From contig JAGOHC010000007.1 in NCBI GenBank assembly GCA_017996375.1, forward strand, positions 1 through 42,675: DNA of 42,675 nucleotides, given 5' to 3'. Position 1 is the first letter of the stretch. The number at the start of each line of letters is the position of its first letter. This document shows positions 40,067 through 42,675 of this stretch, piece after piece. Below the pieces are notes generated by a model. That model was not told the origin of the DNA, did no database searches, and was given only the letters and a program-made list of their open reading frames with translations. This DNA comes from Saprospiraceae bacterium (GTDB taxonomy: Bacteria > Bacteroidota > Bacteroidia > Chitinophagales > Saprospiraceae). The translations under genes were made by a program, and so were the position numbers.

Positions 40067-41470
40067 ATGAAAACTCCTGTTGTTTTAGAAAACATTGCCA
40101 TCACTGGTATTGCCGATAAAGGAATGGCGGTAGGGCGCGATGCTGACGGCAAGGTAATTTTTGTTGAAAATGCTGTACCCGGCGATATTGCCAACGTTCA
40201 GCTTACGCAAAAAAAGAAAGGAGTACATTTCGGCAAAGTTGTTCAACTTATACAACCTTCATCGGATAGAGTCGAACCTTTCTGCCAACATTTTGGTGTT
40301 TGCGGTGGTTGCAAATGGCAATACATGGATTACGCAGCACAACTTCATCACAAATATATAGAAGTAGAAAATGCCTTTCGGCGAATAGGGAAAATTGACT
40401 GCCCTATTAACCCAATTATCGGAGCAGCCCAAACACGATACTACCGCAACAAGTTAGAGTTTTCTTTTTCAAATAAGCGTTGGATAACCGATGAAGAAAT
40501 AACACAAAACACACCGATTGATAATTGGAACGTATTAGGGTTTCATCGTCCGGGTACTTTTGATAAAGTAGTTGACATCCAACATTGCTATCATCAAGCC
40601 GACCCTTCCAATGCAATACGAAATGCTATCCGTGATTATGTTTTAGCAGCGCAACTACCTTTTTTTGACATACGAAAACAAAACGGCTGGCTGCGTACTC
40701 TTTTTATTCGCACCACCTTACAAGGGCAAGTGATGGTGATAGTTACGCTGTTTTATGAAGATGCCGAAAACAGAATCAAGTTGTTGAATTTTATCAAACA
40801 ACGCTTCCCGCAAATTTCATCGCTACTTTATGTTATAAATACCAAAGGCAATGATTCTATTTTAGACCAAGATGTAGTTACTTTTTTTGGTAACAATTAT
40901 ATTGAAGAACAATTAGGTGATGTGAAATTTGAAATCGGGCCGAAATCTTTCTTCCAAACCAATACCGCTCAAGCCAAAAAATTGTATGATGTTGTTGTTG
41001 AGTATGCCTCACTCACCGGCAACGAAAATGTGTATGACCTCTATACGGGCATCGGCAGTATTGCATTATATGTAAGCCAATATTGCAAACAAGTTGTAGG
41101 TATTGAAGAAGTAAGTGCAGCCATTGATGATGCCAATAAGAATAAACAACGCAATAATATTACCAATGTAACTTTTTATGCCGGAGATGTTCGCGCCATC
41201 CTCACCGATGCATTTGCACAACAACATGGCAAACCTGATATAGTCATCACTGACCCACCGCGTGCAGGTATGCACCCGGACGTAGTCAATATGCTATTGC
41301 AATTAGCCGCTCCAAAAATAGTTTATGTGAGTTGTAATCCAGCAACACAAGCAAGAGATTTACAACTGCTGTCTACAAAATATCACGTAATCAAATCCCA
41401 ACCTGTAGATATGTTTCCACACACACACCACATTGAAAATGTTGCAGTATTAGCATTGAGAAATATATAA
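40067..41470 (+). CDS. rlmD: 23S rRNA (uracil-C5)-methyltransferase RlmD
   Basis: This 467-residue enzyme forms m5U in 23S rRNA (U1939 in E. coli numbering). An N-terminal TRAM domain spans about 5-65. The [4Fe-4S] cysteine cluster starts with C73, C79 and C82 (CQHFGVCGGCKW), with a fourth Cys in DIQHCYHQ. The SAM domain has SFFQTNTAQAKKLY, VYDLYTGIGSIAL, DPPRAGMHPD and the catalytic-cysteine motif VSCNPATQARDL. It could act on a related uracil (RlmCD type), since one enzyme can serve two sites in some bacteria. It lies downstream of bTHX. Confidence 0.93.
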   Translation: MKTPVVLENIAITGIADKGMAVGRDADGKVIFVENAVPGDIANVQLTQKKKGVHFGKVVQLIQPSSDRVEPFCQHFGVCGGCKWQYMDYAAQLHHKYIEVENAFRRIGKIDCPINPIIGAAQTRYYRNKLEFSFSNKRWITDEEITQNTPIDNWNVLGFHRPGTFDKVVDIQHCYHQADPSNAIRNAIRDYVLAAQLPFFDIRKQNGWLRTLFIRTTLQGQVMVIVTLFYEDAENRIKLLNFIKQRFPQISSLLYVINTKGNDSILDQDVVTFFGNNYIEEQLGDVKFEIGPKSFFQTNTAQAKKLYDVVVEYASLTGNENVYDLYTGIGSIALYVSQYCKQVVGIEEVSAAIDDANKNKQRNNITNVTFYAGDVRAILTDAFAQQHGKPDIVITDPPRAGMHPDVVNMLLQLAAPKIVYVSCNPATQARDLQLLSTKYHVIKSQPVDMFPHTHHIENVAVLALRNI

Positions 41471-41506
41471 TATCTGTAAAAAAGTATGACATTACAATAA
41501 TATTGT

Positions 41507-41514
41507 TAAATTTG
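41507..41514 (+). promoter_or_regulatory. -7 element for the PUR-domain gene
   Basis: TAAATTTG, identical to the -7 element of the M48 operon, lies 70 nt before the start at 41585. It is preceded by a short palindrome CAATAATATTG (41495-41505). No clear -33 is seen. Confidence 0.3.
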
Positions 41515-41584
41515 TAGTGTATAGCTGATTAGCTGAAAAACTAATTTATTACTAATAACAGCAATAATTATTTACAAAGTGGAA

Positions 41585-42004
41585 ATGGAAAAACCTAACA
41601 GAGAAGTTGTGTACTCTAAAAAAGTGAGAGCAGGGAGGAGGAGAACGTATTTCTTTGATGTGCGGCAAACAAAAGGTGATGATTATTTTATCACCTTAAC
41701 GGAGAGTGCGAGACGGTTTAATGGCGACGGCTATGAACGCCACAAACTTCTTTTGTACAAAGAAGATTTTAACCGCTTTTTGGCGGAGCTGCAAGATGTC
41801 GTAAACTATATCAAAACTGAACTAATGCCTGATTTTGATTATGACGAGTTTACTCGCAGGCAGGAGGAATACGAAAGTCAGCGTGAATCATTAGCCGAAG
41901 GTGCTGAACCTCGTACTTCAGAAAATGACTCTGAAGAAGACGTTGAGGATATCAATGAAAAAAAGTCAAGTCAACACGATAAAGATGATGATTTAAGTTG
42001 GTAG
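41585..42004 (+). CDS. PUR-family DNA/RNA-binding protein (DUF3276)
   Basis: This small protein of about 139 residues starts at the ATG at 41585; a GTG two codons upstream is possible. Residues about 10-85 form one PUR repeat: KKVRAGRRRTYFFDVRQTKG, DYFITLTES, and the helix YKEDFNRFLAELQDVVNYI. PUR-alpha-type proteins of Bacteroidota bind single-stranded nucleic acid, and the bacterial Borrelia homologue (EbfC-independent BpuR) binds RNA and DNA. The C-terminal 50 residues are strongly acidic and probably disordered (SEEDVEDINEKK, DKDDDLSW). It is monocistronic, with a clear terminator after it. Confidence 0.88.
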   Translation: MEKPNREVVYSKKVRAGRRRTYFFDVRQTKGDDYFITLTESARRFNGDGYERHKLLLYKEDFNRFLAELQDVVNYIKTELMPDFDYDEFTRRQEEYESQRESLAEGAEPRTSENDSEEDVEDINEKKSSQHDKDDDLSW

Positions 42005-42036
42005 ATTTATTTCCAGTTTAAATCAGTTCACCATCC

Positions 42037-42077
42037 AAAAAGTCAAGATGAGCTACTATGCTCGCCTTGACTTTTTT
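42037..42077 (+). terminator. Intrinsic terminator after the PUR-domain gene
   Basis: AAAAAGTCAAG (42037-42047) pairs with CTTGACTTTTT (42066-42076). A GAGC/GCTC inner stem and a six-base loop complete it, and a T-tract ends at 42077. Confidence 0.85.
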
Positions 42078-42119
42078 CGTGCCGAAATATCACTCGTCAA
42101 AAAATAATTTCAAACAGTA

Positions 42120-42152
42120 TTGTACGATGCAACGATTTCGTGTCTATCTTTG
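42120..42152 (+). promoter_or_regulatory. Promoter of the TPM-domain gene
   Basis: TTG (42120-42122) and TATCTTTG (42145-42152) are separated by 22 nt, within the accepted Bacteroidota spacing. The pair lies just before the ATG at 42180, giving a leader of about 20 nt. Confidence 0.45.
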
Positions 42153-42179
42153 TTCTCATACATACAAAAAAGCAAAAGT

Positions 42180-42611
42180 ATGCCAACCGCTTTCTTTACC
42201 CCTTTCGAGGAACATCAAATCGTAACCGCAATACGCGAGTCGGAGGCGCTAACTTCAGCAGAAATACGTGTGCACGTACACGAATCGTTGAGCGAAAACC
42301 CTCAGATGGAAGCCATCCATACGTTTCAGGCGTTAGGCATGGATAAGACCGCACTCCGCAACGGCGTTTTATTTTTCGTCGCACCCTACCACAAATACTT
42401 TGTCGTATTAGGCGATAAAGGCATAAATGAAAAAGTGCCTGACGGGTTTTGGAATGATGTAAAAGATATTGTAATTAAAAATTTCAGACATGGGGATATC
42501 GCAAACGGTCTTTGCGAAGGAATTTGCATTGCCGGCGAGCAATTAAAACTACATTTCCCGATTTCAACAAATGATAAAGATGAATTGCCAAATACCATTT
42601 CGTATAAATAA
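42180..42611 (+). CDS. TPM-domain protein (cytoplasmic type)
   Basis: From the ATG at 42180 this is a 143-residue protein. The TTG at 42120 overlaps the promoter and is unlikely as a start. It consists almost entirely of a TPM (TLP18.3/Psb32/MOLO-1) domain: FEEHQIVTAIRESEALTSAEIRVHV, then GVLFFVAPYHKYFVVLGDKGINEKVPDGFWNDV and HGDIANGLCEGICIAGEQL. There is no signal peptide. In Bacteroidota such a short TPM protein is often encoded with LemA and a second, exported TPM protein. The exported one seems to begin just downstream at 42580. The proposed phosphatase activity of the domain is not certain. Confidence 0.9.
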   Translation: MPTAFFTPFEEHQIVTAIRESEALTSAEIRVHVHESLSENPQMEAIHTFQALGMDKTALRNGVLFFVAPYHKYFVVLGDKGINEKVPDGFWNDVKDIVIKNFRHGDIANGLCEGICIAGEQLKLHFPISTNDKDELPNTISYK

Positions 42612-42675
42612 TTTGTGGCTAACCGCAACCTTTTTTTTGTTGAGTACGCTCAACCTATTGGCTGCGCCATTACCC
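42580..42675 (+). CDS. Start of an exported protein, cut by the window edge (probably second TPM protein)
   Basis: An open frame begins with ATG at 42580, overlapping the TPM gene by 32 nt, and runs to the window end. The first residues are MNCQIPFRINNLWLTATFF and then LLSTLNLLAAPLP, a good Sec signal peptide with probable cleavage after LLAA or LA-A. A shorter start at TTG 42613 is possible. A signal peptide directly after a soluble TPM gene fits the usual TPM-TPM arrangement, but the catalytic part is outside the window. Confidence 0.6.
   Translation, partial: MNCQIPFRINNLWLTATFFLLSTLNLLAAPLP

Noticed and set aside
1-42675. CRISPR arrays, insertion sequences, phage genes, toxin-antitoxin pairs, tRNA or rRNA genes
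   Set aside because: No regularly spaced repeats, transposase or integrase motifs, or tRNA/rRNA-like sequences were seen. The XRE-like gene is not beside a recognisable toxin.

Overview
The window is a chromosomal stretch of a Bacteroidota bacterium. Four things point there. SusC/SusD-type outer-membrane proteins are present. Several secreted proteins end in the type IX secretion (T9SS) sorting domain. Most leaders lack a Shine-Dalgarno sequence and instead carry the Bacteroidota promoter pattern (TTG, then 17-23 nt, then TAnnTTTG). Families largely confined to the phylum also occur (DUF5522, DUF6580, PUR/DUF3276, bTHX). The DNA is AT-rich. I cannot name the genus from sequence alone. I see no rRNA, tRNA, CRISPR array, insertion sequence or prophage.

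Layout. 1-2.7 kb: a secreted lamin-tail-domain protein. 2.7-5.1 kb: tatC, then two paralogous ArsR-type regulators, each behind a long AT-rich leader. 5.1-12.4 kb: a surface-polysaccharide block. It holds one GT2 gene on the + strand and a tightly packed minus-strand operon (Wzt-like ABC ATPase, FkbM methyltransferase, GT9, GT2, GT2). A GT9 gene diverges from that operon and overlaps pdxJ. 13.2-17.9 kb: a SusC/SusD pair without any glycoside hydrolase. 18.0-20.5 kb: a minus-strand operon of M48 peptidase, short-chain dehydrogenase and GT9 heptosyltransferase.

20.6-28.6 kb is a neighbourhood of exported proteins: a double-HKD phospholipase D-like protein, a metzincin-like protease, and the DUF1800-DUF1501 pair. 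Three of them carry T9SS tails. The DUF1501 protein also has a twin-arginine signal, which fits with tatC in the same window. 28.6-30.5 kb is the least conventional part. A membrane-anchored glucosaminidase is followed by a tiny XRE helix-turn-helix protein that carries its own signal or anchor sequence. Around them lie a repeat-rich promoter region, a nested-inverted-repeat 3' region and two tandem terminators.

30.5-42.7 kb is mostly housekeeping and envelope genes: a conserved Bacteroidota protein, an aldo/keto reductase, a DksA/TraR-like protein with a degenerate zinc finger, a panD-UPF0104-BatA operon, a DUF6580-DUF5522-sigma54-activator operon, trmH-nadD-response regulator, the 37-residue ribosomal protein bTHX, rlmD, a PUR-domain protein, and a TPM-domain protein followed by the cut-off start of another exported protein.

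How it fits together (inference): much of the window serves the cell envelope, including polysaccharide synthesis and export, protein export by Tat and T9SS, and outer-membrane uptake. The best candidates for undescribed biology are the exported HTH/glucosaminidase unit with its structured flanks and the Tat-plus-T9SS DUF1501/DUF1800 pair.
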